From: an uncultured Oscillibacter sp.
Lineage (GTDB): Bacteria; Bacillota; Clostridia; Oscillospirales; Oscillospiraceae
Reading direction: 5' to 3'
Assembly (NCBI GenBank): GCA_902490355.1
Contig: CABUDN010000084.1
Location: 1 to 10,949, forward strand
Length of the DNA: 10,949 nt
A program made the position numbers and the translations under genes. The notes under the pieces were generated by a model. The model saw only the letters and a list, made by a program, of their open reading frames with translations, searched no databases and had not been told where the DNA came from. Shown piece after piece: positions 1 to 7,075 of the stretch (within the stretch, counting starts at the first letter, position 1; every line of letters starts with the position of its first letter).

Positions 1-57
1 GGATGATGGTATATACTATGGAGTTGCATCACTCGTTGTAAAACAAAAAATCAAGCC
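1..57 (+). other. AT-rich foreign or junction sequence at recG breakpoint
   Basis: This stretch is roughly one-third GC, against well over 60% in the following coding sequence. Reading from position 2 it is open as DDGIYYGVASLVVKQKIKP and stops at the TGA at 59-61, which looks like the carboxy end of an unrelated AT-rich gene. The recG frame is also open back to position 7, but the residues it encodes (WYILWSC...) do not resemble RecG. Similarity to RecG starts abruptly at about position 55. It may be the end of an inserted element, a rearrangement joint or an assembly chimera. I do not recognise the sequence, and no terminal repeat can be seen. Confidence 0.5.
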
Positions 58-1920
58 ATGATCGCCGCGCCGCCTACCCTTTCCCACATCCGCAAGGGGA
101 TGGACCTGGTGAAAGTCCGAGCCGTGGACGACACCGGCATGCTGGAGGTCACCTTCTTCAACCAGACCTGGCTGAAAAACCAGCTTCACGAGGGAGAGAC
201 GTACCTCTTCTACGGCCGGGCGGAGGGAAACCTCCTCCGCCGCCGCATGACGTCTCCGGTCGTGGAGCCCATCGGCCGCCGGGAGTTCACCGGGCGGATC
301 GTGCCCATCTATCCCCTGACCGCCGGGGTCAGCCAGCTGATTCTCTCCCGGTCCATCCGCCAGGGGCTGGACGCATGCACCGACATTCTCCCTGACGCCC
401 TGCCCGATGAGGTCCGTCAGGCCCACCATCTCTGCCGCATCAATTACGCCTATGAGAACATCCACTTCCCCGAGCACGAGGAAGCCCTGGCCCTGGCCCG
501 GCGACGCCTGGCCTTTGAGGAGCTGTTCTTCTTCACCATCGGCCTCCAGCGGCTGCGCCGCCGCCGGGAGGTGGTTCATGTGGAGCCCTTCTCCCCCGTG
601 GACATGGATGCGTTCTACCAGGCGCTGCCCTTCTCCCTCACCGGCGCCCAGCGCCGGTGCGTGGACGAGGCCCTCTCGGACATGGTCTCCGGCGTGCCCA
701 TGAACCGGCTGTGCCAGGGCGACGTAGGTTCCGGCAAGACCATGGTGGCCGCCGCCTGCGCCTATTTCTGCGTGAAAAACGGCCGTCAGGCGGCCCTTAT
801 GGCCCCCACGGAAATTCTGGCCCGGCAGCATTACGCAGGACTTGCCCCCCTGCTGGAGCCTCTGGGCATCCGGTGCGGCCTGCTCACCGGCTCCACCCCC
901 GCCCGGGAAAAGCGGGCCACCGCCGCGGCCCTGGCCGACGGGGAAGTGGACTTTCTCATCGGCACCCACGCCCTGATTACCGGGGACCTGCATTACGCCA
1001 ATCTGGGATTGGTGGTCACCGACGAGCAGCACCGCTTCGGCGTGGCTCAGCGGGCGGCCCTGGCCGCCAAGGGGGCCCACCCCCACACCCTGGTCATGTC
1101 CGCCACGCCCATTCCTCGGACCCTGGCCCTGATCCTCTACGGGGATCTGGACGTCTCCATTATCGACGAGCTGCCCCCCGGCCGCCAGCCGGTGGAGACC
1201 TACGCCGTTCCCGGCAGCTATCACCCCCGGGTCTATGCGTTCATCCGCAAGCTGGTGGACCAGGGACGGCAGGCCTATGTGGTCTGCCCCATGGTGGACG
1301 AGGGGGAGGACGGCAGCAGTGACGAGCGCAAGGCCGTCACGGAGTACGCCCGGCATCTGCAAACAGAAATCTTCCCCGATCTGCGGGTAGCTTTTGTCCA
1401 CGGCAAGATGAAGCCCCGGGAGAAGGACGCCGTCATGGCCGCCTTTGCCGCCCGGGAGACGGACATTCTGGTCTCCACCACCGTCATCGAGGTGGGCGTG
1501 GACGTGCCCAACGCCGCCGTCATGGTGGTGGAAAACGCCGAGCGCTTCGGTCTCAGCCAGCTCCACCAGCTCCGGGGACGGGTGGGACGGGGCAAACACC
1601 AGTCCTACTGCATTCTGATCTCCGACAACCGCAATGAGGAGACCCGCCAGCGTCTGCGGGTCATGACCAAGACCACCGACGGCTTCCGCATCGCCGAGGA
1701 GGACCTGCGGCTGCGAGGTCCCGGCGACTTCTTCGGCCAGCGCCAGCACGGTCTGCCGGGACTGCGGGTGGCGGATATCGGCTGTGACACCGCCCTGCTG
1801 CAGGAGGCCCAGGCCGCCGCCCGGGATCTTCTGGAGCGGGATCCGGAGCTTGCCACCTGTCCCGCCACGGCGCAGAGAGTGGCGGAGCTGTTTGCCCAAA
1901 ACGCCGACACATTGAATTAA
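58..1920 (+). CDS. recG: ATP-dependent DNA helicase RecG, 5'-truncated
   Basis: RecG is a superfamily 2 double-stranded DNA translocase that reverses stalled replication forks and processes Holliday and D-loop intermediates. Visible parts are the second half of the wedge OB fold (about residues 1-90), Walker A GDVGSGKT (221-228), the DEQH box (322-325), motif III MSATPIPRTL (from 347), motif VI QLRGRVGRG (504-512) and the RecG-specific C-terminal motif GPGDFFGQRQHGLP (554-567). The helicase core is intact. Family members are about 680 residues and this frame gives 620, so about 60-70 N-terminal residues, including the start of the wedge domain, are missing. The ATG at 58 aligns with an internal RecG residue and has no Shine-Dalgarno sequence, so it is only a nominal start. 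The sequence upstream is AT-rich and non-homologous. It is followed at once by a terminator. The family call is near certain. Whether the gene is broken in the living genome or only at a contig joint cannot be told here. Confidence 0.93.
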   Translation: MIAAPPTLSHIRKGMDLVKVRAVDDTGMLEVTFFNQTWLKNQLHEGETYLFYGRAEGNLLRRRMTSPVVEPIGRREFTGRIVPIYPLTAGVSQLILSRSIRQGLDACTDILPDALPDEVRQAHHLCRINYAYENIHFPEHEEALALARRRLAFEELFFFTIGLQRLRRRREVVHVEPFSPVDMDAFYQALPFSLTGAQRRCVDEALSDMVSGVPMNRLCQGDVGSGKTMVAAACAYFCVKNGRQAALMAPTEILARQHYAGLAPLLEPLGIRCGLLTGSTPAREKRATAAALADGEVDFLIGTHALITGDLHYANLGLVVTDEQHRFGVAQRAALAAKGAHPHTLVMSATPIPRTLALILYGDLDVSIIDELPPGRQPVETYAVPGSYHPRVYAFIRKLVDQGRQAYVVCPMVDEGEDGSSDERKAVTEYARHLQTEIFPDLRVAFVHGKMKPREKDAVMAAFAARETDILVSTTVIEVGVDVPNAAVMVVENAERFGLSQLHQLRGRVGRGKHQSYCILISDNRNEETRQRLRVMTKTTDGFRIAEEDLRLRGPGDFFGQRQHGLPGLRVADIGCDTALLQEAQAAARDLLERDPELATCPATAQRVAELFAQNADTLN

Positions 1921-1926
1921 ACGCAA

Positions 1927-1961
1927 ACGCCATCCCGGCCGCTTGCCGGGATGGCGTCTTT
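1927..1961 (+). terminator. Rho-independent terminator of recG
   Basis: A perfect 13-bp inverted repeat (ACGCCATCCCGGC, 1927-1939; partner 1945-1957) with a five-base loop CGCTT is followed by CTTTC. The stem is strong and GC-rich but the U-tract is short. It begins six bases after the recG stop. The right arm also carries part of the -35 hexamer of the next promoter. Confidence 0.85.
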
Positions 1962-1971
1962 CTGCTATACT
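1943..1971 (+). promoter_or_regulatory. SigA-type promoter of the small membrane-protein gene
   Basis: TTGCCG (1943-1948), a 17-bp spacer and TATACT (1966-1971) preceded by TG at 1963-1964, an extended -10. The predicted start is near 1978, giving a leader of about 45 bases. The -35 lies in the loop and right arm of the recG terminator, so terminator and promoter overlap. This is read from consensus only. Confidence 0.6.
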
Positions 1972-2022
1972 GAAAAAAATAGGGGAATTCCTGCGGTCCC
2001 CATATTAAAGGAGGAATGCGTG

Positions 2023-2496
2023 ATGACCATTCGGCCTCAAACCCTGTGGCGGGTCCCGGTGTTCTGCGCCGTTGCCAGCGCCGTCAGCTTCTTTCTGACG
2101 GTTTACCTGGGCAGATTCTTCTTCGTTGTGGAGACGACGGGAGCAGATGGGGTCCCGGTGATCTCCGCTGATCCCCTGCGCTCGGCCCTTTTTAATGGCG
2201 CTGCGTTCGTACTGGTGCTGCTGGCAGGCGGGCTGCTGGCCTTCCGGTCCATGACCCGGCGGGAAATCGCCGCCTCCGCCGCCCTCTTCGCCGGGATCGA
2301 TTTGATACTGTGCCTCATCCAACTGCTGGCGCCGGATCTGCTTTCTCCCCTCCTGGTCCCGGTGGCCCTGATCCAGAACTGGACCGCTGTGCCCACCTCC
2401 GCCCTGTACCACCTCACCGGAAATCTTCCCGTCTCGGCTCTGGTGGCGTGTTTTTCGCCGTTTCTCTTTGTCCCCTTCGGAAAACGGTCCGTATAA
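2023..2496 (+). CDS. Small four-helix integral membrane protein, unknown function
   Basis: A 157-residue hydrophobic protein that I do not recognise. Likely membrane segments are residues 11-30, 54-74, 82-102 and 135-152, with another hydrophobic stretch at 107-118. Arg-rich short loops (RSMTRRE at 75-81; KR near the C-terminus) suggest cytoplasmic faces, and the segment at 37-53 is probably an external loop. The start is chosen from the strong AAAGGAGG at 2007-2014, eight bases before the ATG. An in-frame GTG at 2020 is an alternative, and an in-frame ATG further upstream at 1951 lies inside the recG terminator and is rejected. The gene has its own extended -10 promoter and converges on yfbR, with which it shares a terminator. 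The sequence shows no catalytic motif, so no function is offered. Confidence 0.72.
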   Translation: MTIRPQTLWRVPVFCAVASAVSFFLTVYLGRFFFVVETTGADGVPVISADPLRSALFNGAAFVLVLLAGGLLAFRSMTRREIAASAALFAGIDLILCLIQLLAPDLLSPLLVPVALIQNWTAVPTSALYHLTGNLPVSALVACFSPFLFVPFGKRSV

Positions 2497-2506
2497 GAAT
2501 CGGATG

Positions 2507-2540
2507 AAAACGCGGCAGCCCATAGGCTGCCGCGTTGTTT
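2507..2540. terminator. Bidirectional terminator between membrane-protein gene and yfbR
   Basis: A perfect 12-bp stem (AACGCGGCAGCC, 2509-2520; partner 2525-2536) with loop CATA. On the plus strand it is followed by GTTTATTT. On the minus strand it is followed by a TTTT run whose first two bases pair with the stem. It lies 12 bases after the membrane-protein stop and two bases after the yfbR stop, serving both convergent genes. Confidence 0.85.
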
Positions 2541-3114
2541 ATTTCAGCTCGTCCAGAGAGAGGGAGAAGCTCTCCAGAAACGTCTTCAGGAAATAGTCCA
2601 CCTCCGGCAGACCATAGCCCTCCAGGGCCTGGCGGGTCTGGGCGGCGGCCTCCCGGAACTCGTTGTTGCCGGCCTTGAGCTCCTCCAGACACTTGATATA
2701 CGCCGAGAGCTTGTCCGCCGCCTTCACCAGCGCCGCTACCGCCGGGTCCTCAATAGTGAGGATGGGACGGTAGTCCTCCTGCAGTGCCGGAGGCAGCATC
2801 TCCGTGAGCTTGCGCTCCGCCAGGGCCTCCACGTCCTTGTAGGCATCCCGGATGGCGGGATTATAGTACTTGATGGGGGTAGGCATATCCCCGGTGAGGA
2901 TCTCACTGGCGTCGTGATACAGCGCCGCCACGGCCACCGCTCCCGGGTCCACGGTCCCGCCGAAGAACCGGTTGCGGATCACGGCCAGGGCATGGGCCAA
3001 CACCGCCACCTGGTGGCTGTGCTCCTGGACGTTTTCCGGGGCGGTGTTGCGCATGAGCGCCCAGCGCTGGATAAACCGCATCCGGGCGATATAGGCAAAA
3101 AAGTGACTTCTCAT
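2539..3114 (-). CDS. yfbR: 5'-deoxynucleotidase YfbR, HD superfamily
   Basis: YfbR is a cytosolic, divalent-metal-dependent nucleotidase that removes the 5' phosphate from deoxyribonucleoside monophosphates and so trims dNMP pools. The 191-residue product follows the remembered E. coli protein (199 residues) almost end to end. It has SHFFAY at the N-terminus, RWALMRN (R17, W18: the deoxyribose-selecting pair), EHS (H32), YHDASEILTGD (H67, D68, E71, D76), KAAD (D134) and the C-terminal LEELKAGNNEF and DYF...SFSLSLDE stretches. All metal and substrate residues appear present. The ATG at 3114 is chosen over the longer frame because it matches the family N-terminus and has GGAGG (plus-strand 3121-3125) six bases upstream. 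The start lies one base after the mtaB stop, so translation is probably coupled. It is read from the mtaB promoter and ends at the shared hairpin. Confidence 0.93.
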   Translation of the reverse strand: MRSHFFAYIARMRFIQRWALMRNTAPENVQEHSHQVAVLAHALAVIRNRFFGGTVDPGAVAVAALYHDASEILTGDMPTPIKYYNPAIRDAYKDVEALAERKLTEMLPPALQEDYRPILTIEDPAVAALVKAADKLSAYIKCLEELKAGNNEFREAAAQTRQALEGYGLPEVDYFLKTFLESFSLSLDELK

Positions 3115-3115
3115 C

Positions 3116-4405
3116 TCACGCCTCCACCAGGGTGCCCAGCAGCACCTCACCGTCGGTGCCGGTGATGGTCACATCGCGCACCTGGTTGTGCAGATCCGCT
3201 CCGTCCACCAGCACCTCCATGTAGTTGGGGGCGTGGCCGAAGTAGCGCCCGTCCCGGGGCTGCTCGAAGAGCACCGGATACGTCCGGCCCACGCAGCCCT
3301 CCAGATACTTCCGGTGGAGCCCGGCGGCCATCTGGGCGGCCCGGTGGGCCCGCTCCTCCTTCACGGCCTTGGGCACCTGGGGCATGTCTGCCGCCGGAGT
3401 TCCCGGCCGGATGGAGTAGGGGAAGATGTGCATCTGGGCGAATCCGCAGCGCTCCAGGAAGGAAAGCGTCTTGGAAAACTCCTCCTCCGTCTCCTCCGGA
3501 AATCCGGTGATGAGGTCCGTGGTAATGGCCGGATGTTCAAAATATTGGTTTAAAAGTTCAACAGATTGTACATATCGAGCGGTATCGTACTTGCGGTTCA
3601 TCCGCCGGAGGGTCTCGTCGCAGCCGCTTTGCAGCGAGAGATGGAACTGCGGACACAGGTTGGGCAGCGCCGATGCCCGGCGGCAGAAATCCTCCGTGAT
3701 GGTCCGGGGCTCCAGGCTCCCCAGCCGGATCCGCACCGGACCAGCTGCCCGGCACACCGCCTCCATCAGGTCGATGAGGCTCTCCCCGGTCTTGAGGTCC
3801 CGGCCCCAGGAGGAGATCTCAATGCCGGTGAGGACGATCTCCCGATACCCCTCCCGGCACAGCTGGACGGTCTGCTCCACCGCCGTCTCCAGCGGCAGAG
3901 AGCGCACCGGTCCCCGGGCGTAGGGAATGATGCAGTAGGTGCAGAAGTTCACGCACCCGTCCTCCACCTTCAGCATGGCCCGCGTCCGCTCCGTCATGCC
4001 GCCGGCGGGCAGCACTTCAAAGGTCCGCCGGTCAAAGGAGCGGTCCACGGCCTCGATCCGCTGGCGCTGGACTACGGCCTGCTCCAGCAGGTCCAAAAAG
4101 CCCTGCCGGTCTCCGGTGCCGGAGAGCAGATCCACCTCCAGAGCCCGAACATCGTCGGCATGGGTCTGGGAATAGCATCCGCATACCGCCACCACCGCGT
4201 CGGGATGCTGCTTTTTCACCCGGTGGATCACCTGCCGGGACTTCTGATCGCTCACCGCCGTCACCGAGCAGGTATTGACCACATAGGCGTCCGCCTCCTG
4301 GGAAAAGGGCACCACCTCATGGCCCCGGGCCCGGAGCGTCTGCTCCATGGCCTGGGTTTCGTATTGATTCACTTTGCACCCCAGGGTGTAAATGGCAACT
4401 TTCAT
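3116..4405 (-). CDS. mtaB: tRNA (t6A37-C2)-methylthiotransferase MtaB
   Basis: MtaB is a radical-SAM methylthiotransferase that converts t6A to ms2t6A at position 37 of tRNAs reading ANN codons. It uses two [4Fe-4S] clusters, inserting sulfur and then a methyl group. The 429-residue product shows the UPF0004 domain with cluster cysteines C10 (GCKVNQYE), C46 (NTCSVT) and C77 (CGCYSQ). It also has the radical-SAM motif C151-x3-C155-x2-C158 (CVNFCTYC) followed by IIPYARGP, and a C-terminal TRAM-type RNA-binding region from about residue 370. GCKVNQYE and the length favour MtaB over MiaB or RimO. The start has AAGGAGT about six bases upstream. The downstream yfbR begins one base after its stop. 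Divergent from it is a cysteine desulfurase, a plausible sulfur source, with which it shares a promoter region. Confidence 0.93.
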   Translation of the reverse strand: MKVAIYTLGCKVNQYETQAMEQTLRARGHEVVPFSQEADAYVVNTCSVTAVSDQKSRQVIHRVKKQHPDAVVAVCGCYSQTHADDVRALEVDLLSGTGDRQGFLDLLEQAVVQRQRIEAVDRSFDRRTFEVLPAGGMTERTRAMLKVEDGCVNFCTYCIIPYARGPVRSLPLETAVEQTVQLCREGYREIVLTGIEISSWGRDLKTGESLIDLMEAVCRAAGPVRIRLGSLEPRTITEDFCRRASALPNLCPQFHLSLQSGCDETLRRMNRKYDTARYVQSVELLNQYFEHPAITTDLITGFPEETEEEFSKTLSFLERCGFAQMHIFPYSIRPGTPAADMPQVPKAVKEERAHRAAQMAAGLHRKYLEGCVGRTYPVLFEQPRDGRYFGHAPNYMEVLVDGADLHNQVRDVTITGTDGEVLLGTLVEA

Positions 4406-4415
4406 GGGTTACTCC

Positions 4416-4444
4416 TTGCGCTTTTCGCAAATTCTCTATATAAT
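4416..4444 (+). promoter_or_regulatory. SigA-type promoter of the desulfurase operon
   Basis: TTGCGC (4416-4421), a 17-bp spacer and a perfect TATAAT (4439-4444). The predicted start is near 4451. The -10 is a mirror image of the mtaB -10 about a centre at 4452, so polymerases at the two promoters would open overlapping DNA and probably exclude one another. The -35 lies beside the mtaB ribosome-binding site. Confidence 0.7.
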
Positions 4445-4459
4445 AGTCTGGCTTTCCTG

Positions 4460-4488
4460 ATTATACTTGGAAATGTGCCGTTGAGCAA
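4460..4488 (-). promoter_or_regulatory. SigA-type promoter of mtaB-yfbR
   Basis: On the minus strand, TTGCTC (4488-4483), a 17-bp spacer and a perfect TATAAT (4465-4460). The predicted start is near 4453, giving a leader of about 48 bases. The promoter lies within the predicted leader of the divergent desulfurase transcript. Confidence 0.7.
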
Positions 4489-4511
4489 CCCCCAAGAAAA
4501 GGAGTCTTACC

Positions 4512-5642
4512 ATGATCTATCTGGACCACGCCGCCACCACCCCGGTGCCCCGGGCGGTGGCGGATGCCATGTACGCCGTTTTGACCGAGCAGTTCGCCAA
4601 TCCCAGCGCCCAGTATCCCATGGGCCTGGAGATGAAAAAGCAGGTGGCCGTCTGGCGCCGGACCATCGCCGGTGCCCTGGGCTGCGACCCCAAGGCGCTG
4701 TTCTTCACCTCCTGCGGAACCGAAGGTGACAACTGGGCCATCCGGGCCGCCCTGTGGCAAAACCGCCATCTGGGCCGCCACATCGTCACCACCGCCGTGG
4801 AGCACAGCGCCGTGATGGAGGCCTGCCGCTGGGCCCAGCAGGACGGCTGCGAGGTGACGTATCTCACCCCCGACGCACAGGGCAACCTCTCCGCTCAAGC
4901 GGTGCTGGACGCCGTGCGGCCGGACACGGCCCTGGTCAGCATCATGATGGTCAACAATGAGCTGGGCAACATCTTCCCCATCGCCGAAATTGCCCGGGGC
5001 CTGGCAGCCAGGAATCCTAAGACCCTGCTGCACACCGACGCCGTCCAGGGCTTTTTGGAGGTCCCCTTCGCCGCCCGGACCCTGGGTGCGGACTTTGTCA
5101 CCGTTTCCGCCCACAAGATCGGCGGCCCCAAGGGTATCGGCGCGCTGTATGTAGGCCCCCGGGTCCGCAATCCCCGGCCCCTGCTTCCCGGCGGCGGCCA
5201 GGAGGACGGCCTGCGCTCCGGCACCGAGGCCACGGCCCAGATCGCCGGCTTTGCCAAAGCCGTGGAGCTGCGCCTTTCCGGCCTGGAGGAAACCCTCGCC
5301 CGCATGGCATCCCTGCGGGACTATGCTGTGGAGCAGCTTTCCGCCATCCCCGACGTTCAGATTCTCGGCGGCGGCGCGCCCCACATCCTGGCGCTGTCCC
5401 TGGCGGGCTGGCCCAGCCAGAACATTGTCAACGATCTGGGCGCCCAGGGGATCTGCATCTCCGCCGGCTCCGCCTGCCACCAGGGTAAGCCCAGCCACGT
5501 GGTGGCGGCGTTGAAGCTTGCCAAGCGGGTCTCCGGCGGCGTCATCCGCCTGAGCTTCGGCCCGGAGACCACCCGGGACGACATCGACCAGTGTGCCGCC
5601 GCCCTGCGGCGCCATCACGACACCCGGATGCCCATGCTGTAA
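4512..5642 (+). CDS. Cysteine desulfurase, NifS/IscS family
   Basis: A PLP-dependent enzyme that takes sulfur from L-cysteine as a persulfide for Fe-S cluster assembly, tRNA thiolation or related uses. The 376-residue product has the N-terminal YLDHAATTP, H98 (EHSAV, ring stacking), D176 and Q179 (HTDAVQG), the Schiff-base lysine K202 (SAHKIGGPKG), GGGQEDGLRSGTE and the catalytic cysteine C322 in SAGSACHQGK. The loop around C322 is the longer type seen in NifS/IscS enzymes rather than SufS. AAAAGGAGT lies about eight bases before the ATG. No IscU, SufU or ThiI gene is adjacent, so the acceptor is unknown. Divergent mtaB is a candidate beneficiary. It is the first gene of a probable operon with the MATE and rlmA genes, because no terminator follows it. 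Confidence 0.92.
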   Translation: MIYLDHAATTPVPRAVADAMYAVLTEQFANPSAQYPMGLEMKKQVAVWRRTIAGALGCDPKALFFTSCGTEGDNWAIRAALWQNRHLGRHIVTTAVEHSAVMEACRWAQQDGCEVTYLTPDAQGNLSAQAVLDAVRPDTALVSIMMVNNELGNIFPIAEIARGLAARNPKTLLHTDAVQGFLEVPFAARTLGADFVTVSAHKIGGPKGIGALYVGPRVRNPRPLLPGGGQEDGLRSGTEATAQIAGFAKAVELRLSGLEETLARMASLRDYAVEQLSAIPDVQILGGGAPHILALSLAGWPSQNIVNDLGAQGICISAGSACHQGKPSHVVAALKLAKRVSGGVIRLSFGPETTRDDIDQCAAALRRHHDTRMPML

Positions 5643-5686
5643 GCAAGCACCCGGCACACTCTGAAATTCACCCAAGTGAGGTATCT

Positions 5687-7075
5687 ATGCTGCACTATCT
5701 GCGCCGGGAACCCGGCTTTTACAAGCGGCTTTTTCTGCTGGCCCTGCCGCTGATCCTGCAAAATCTCATCACCACTTCCCTGGGCTTTGTGGACACCTTC
5801 ATGGTGGGCCTGCTGGGAGACTATGAGCTCTCCGCCGTCACGGCGGCCAACGCCCCCATCTTTTTGATTCAGGTCATCATCTTCGGCCTCATGAGCGGAT
5901 TGACCATTCTGGTCAGCCAGTACTGGGGCAAACAGGACATCGAAGCCATCAACCGCTGCATGGGCTTTGCCGCCTACACCGGCCTTTGCATCACCGCCCT
6001 GGCGGCCCTGGTGCTCCACACCTTTCCCACCCAGGTGCTCTCCTTGGTCACCAACAACTCCATCCTCATTGAGATGGGCGCGCCGTACCTCAAGATCGTG
6101 GGCATCTCCTACATCTTCAACGCCGTGAGCAGCGTCTATGTCAGCATGCAGCGCAGTGCGGAAAATCCGTCCCTGGGCATGAAGATCTTTGCCTGCTCCA
6201 TGCTGCTCAACACCTTTTTGAACTACTGCCTGATCTTCGGAAACTTCGGCGCCCCCGCCCTGGGCATCACCGGCGCCGCCGTGGCCACGCTGATCTCCCG
6301 GATCGCGGAGTTTTTGCTGGTGGTCCTCTATGTGCTCTTCAGCCGCCGGGTTCCCCTGATGCCCCGGCAGTTTCTGCGCCCCGGCCGGGACACGGCCCGC
6401 AGCTTCATCCGCTACGCCACCCCGGTGCTCCTCAACGAAACCCTCTGGGGCCTGGGGACCACAGTCATGACCGCCATCCTGGGCCATATGGCCGACAGCG
6501 CCGACATGCTGGCCGCCTATACCATCATGGGCAATATCGACAAGTTCACCACCGTCTCCTGCTTCGGTCTGGCCGGTGCCACGGCGGTCATCCTGGGCAA
6601 ATCCATCGGCGAAGGCGCCTCCCGGGACCGGGTGTACGACCTGAGCTGGTGTCTGCTCATCGTCTCATTCCTGCTGGGTCTCATTCTGGCGTGCCTCCTG
6701 GCGGTGGCGCTGCCCACAGTGTTCATCCCCTACCTCTATCCCCTCTTCAGTCTCTCTCCCCTGGCTACCCGGGCGGCGGTGATGCTGTGCGTGGTGTACC
6801 TGATTCTGCTGCCCCTCAAGTCCTTTGACATCTCCAATATCACCGGCGTGCTCCGGGCCGGCGGCGACGTGCGGATGGCCACGGTCATCGATCTGACCCC
6901 CCTGTGGGGCGTGGCGGTGCCGGTATCCGCCCTGGCGGCCCTGGTGTTCAACGCGCCGCTGCCGGTGGTGTGCCTGGGCATTTACTCCGAGAACCTGTGC
7001 AAGATGCCCTGGGGCATCCACCGCCTGCGCAGCCGCAAATGGATCAACGACGTCACCCAGGGGGGTGCCTCATGA
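5687..7075 (+). CDS. MATE family multidrug/cation antiporter
   Basis: A 462-residue, 12-helix inner-membrane exporter of the MATE (NorM/DinF-like) family, which uses Na+ or H+ gradients to expel cationic compounds or metabolites. The first-helix signature LALPLILQNLITTSLGFVDTFMVGLLG and the PIFLIQVIIFGLMSGLTILVSQYWGK segment that follows are characteristic. Two six-helix halves can be followed, the second starting near FIRYATPVLLNETLWGLGTT. The ATG at 5687 has a modest GAGG five bases upstream. A longer in-frame start at 5591 would overlap the desulfurase gene and adds a hydrophilic, non-family extension, so it is rejected. It begins 44 bases after the desulfurase stop without an obvious promoter. 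Its TGA overlaps the rlmA ATG (ATGA). The substrate cannot be told from sequence. Confidence 0.92.
   Translation: MLHYLRREPGFYKRLFLLALPLILQNLITTSLGFVDTFMVGLLGDYELSAVTAANAPIFLIQVIIFGLMSGLTILVSQYWGKQDIEAINRCMGFAAYTGLCITALAALVLHTFPTQVLSLVTNNSILIEMGAPYLKIVGISYIFNAVSSVYVSMQRSAENPSLGMKIFACSMLLNTFLNYCLIFGNFGAPALGITGAAVATLISRIAEFLLVVLYVLFSRRVPLMPRQFLRPGRDTARSFIRYATPVLLNETLWGLGTTVMTAILGHMADSADMLAAYTIMGNIDKFTTVSCFGLAGATAVILGKSIGEGASRDRVYDLSWCLLIVSFLLGLILACLLAVALPTVFIPYLYPLFSLSPLATRAAVMLCVVYLILLPLKSFDISNITGVLRAGGDVRMATVIDLTPLWGVAVPVSALAALVFNAPLPVVCLGIYSENLCKMPWGIHRLRSRKWINDVTQGGAS

Noticed and set aside
16..1926. Very long open frame on the minus strand opposite recG (636 codons), with similar ones opposite the desulfurase (4461-5675) and the hydroxy-acid oxidase-like gene (9695-10939), and on the plus strand opposite mtaB (3566-4729) and DUF4349 (8643-9848)
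   Set aside because: These are GC3-bias shadows. Their products are Gly/His/Gln/Val-rich without motifs, lack good ribosome sites, and overlap genes with clear family signatures.
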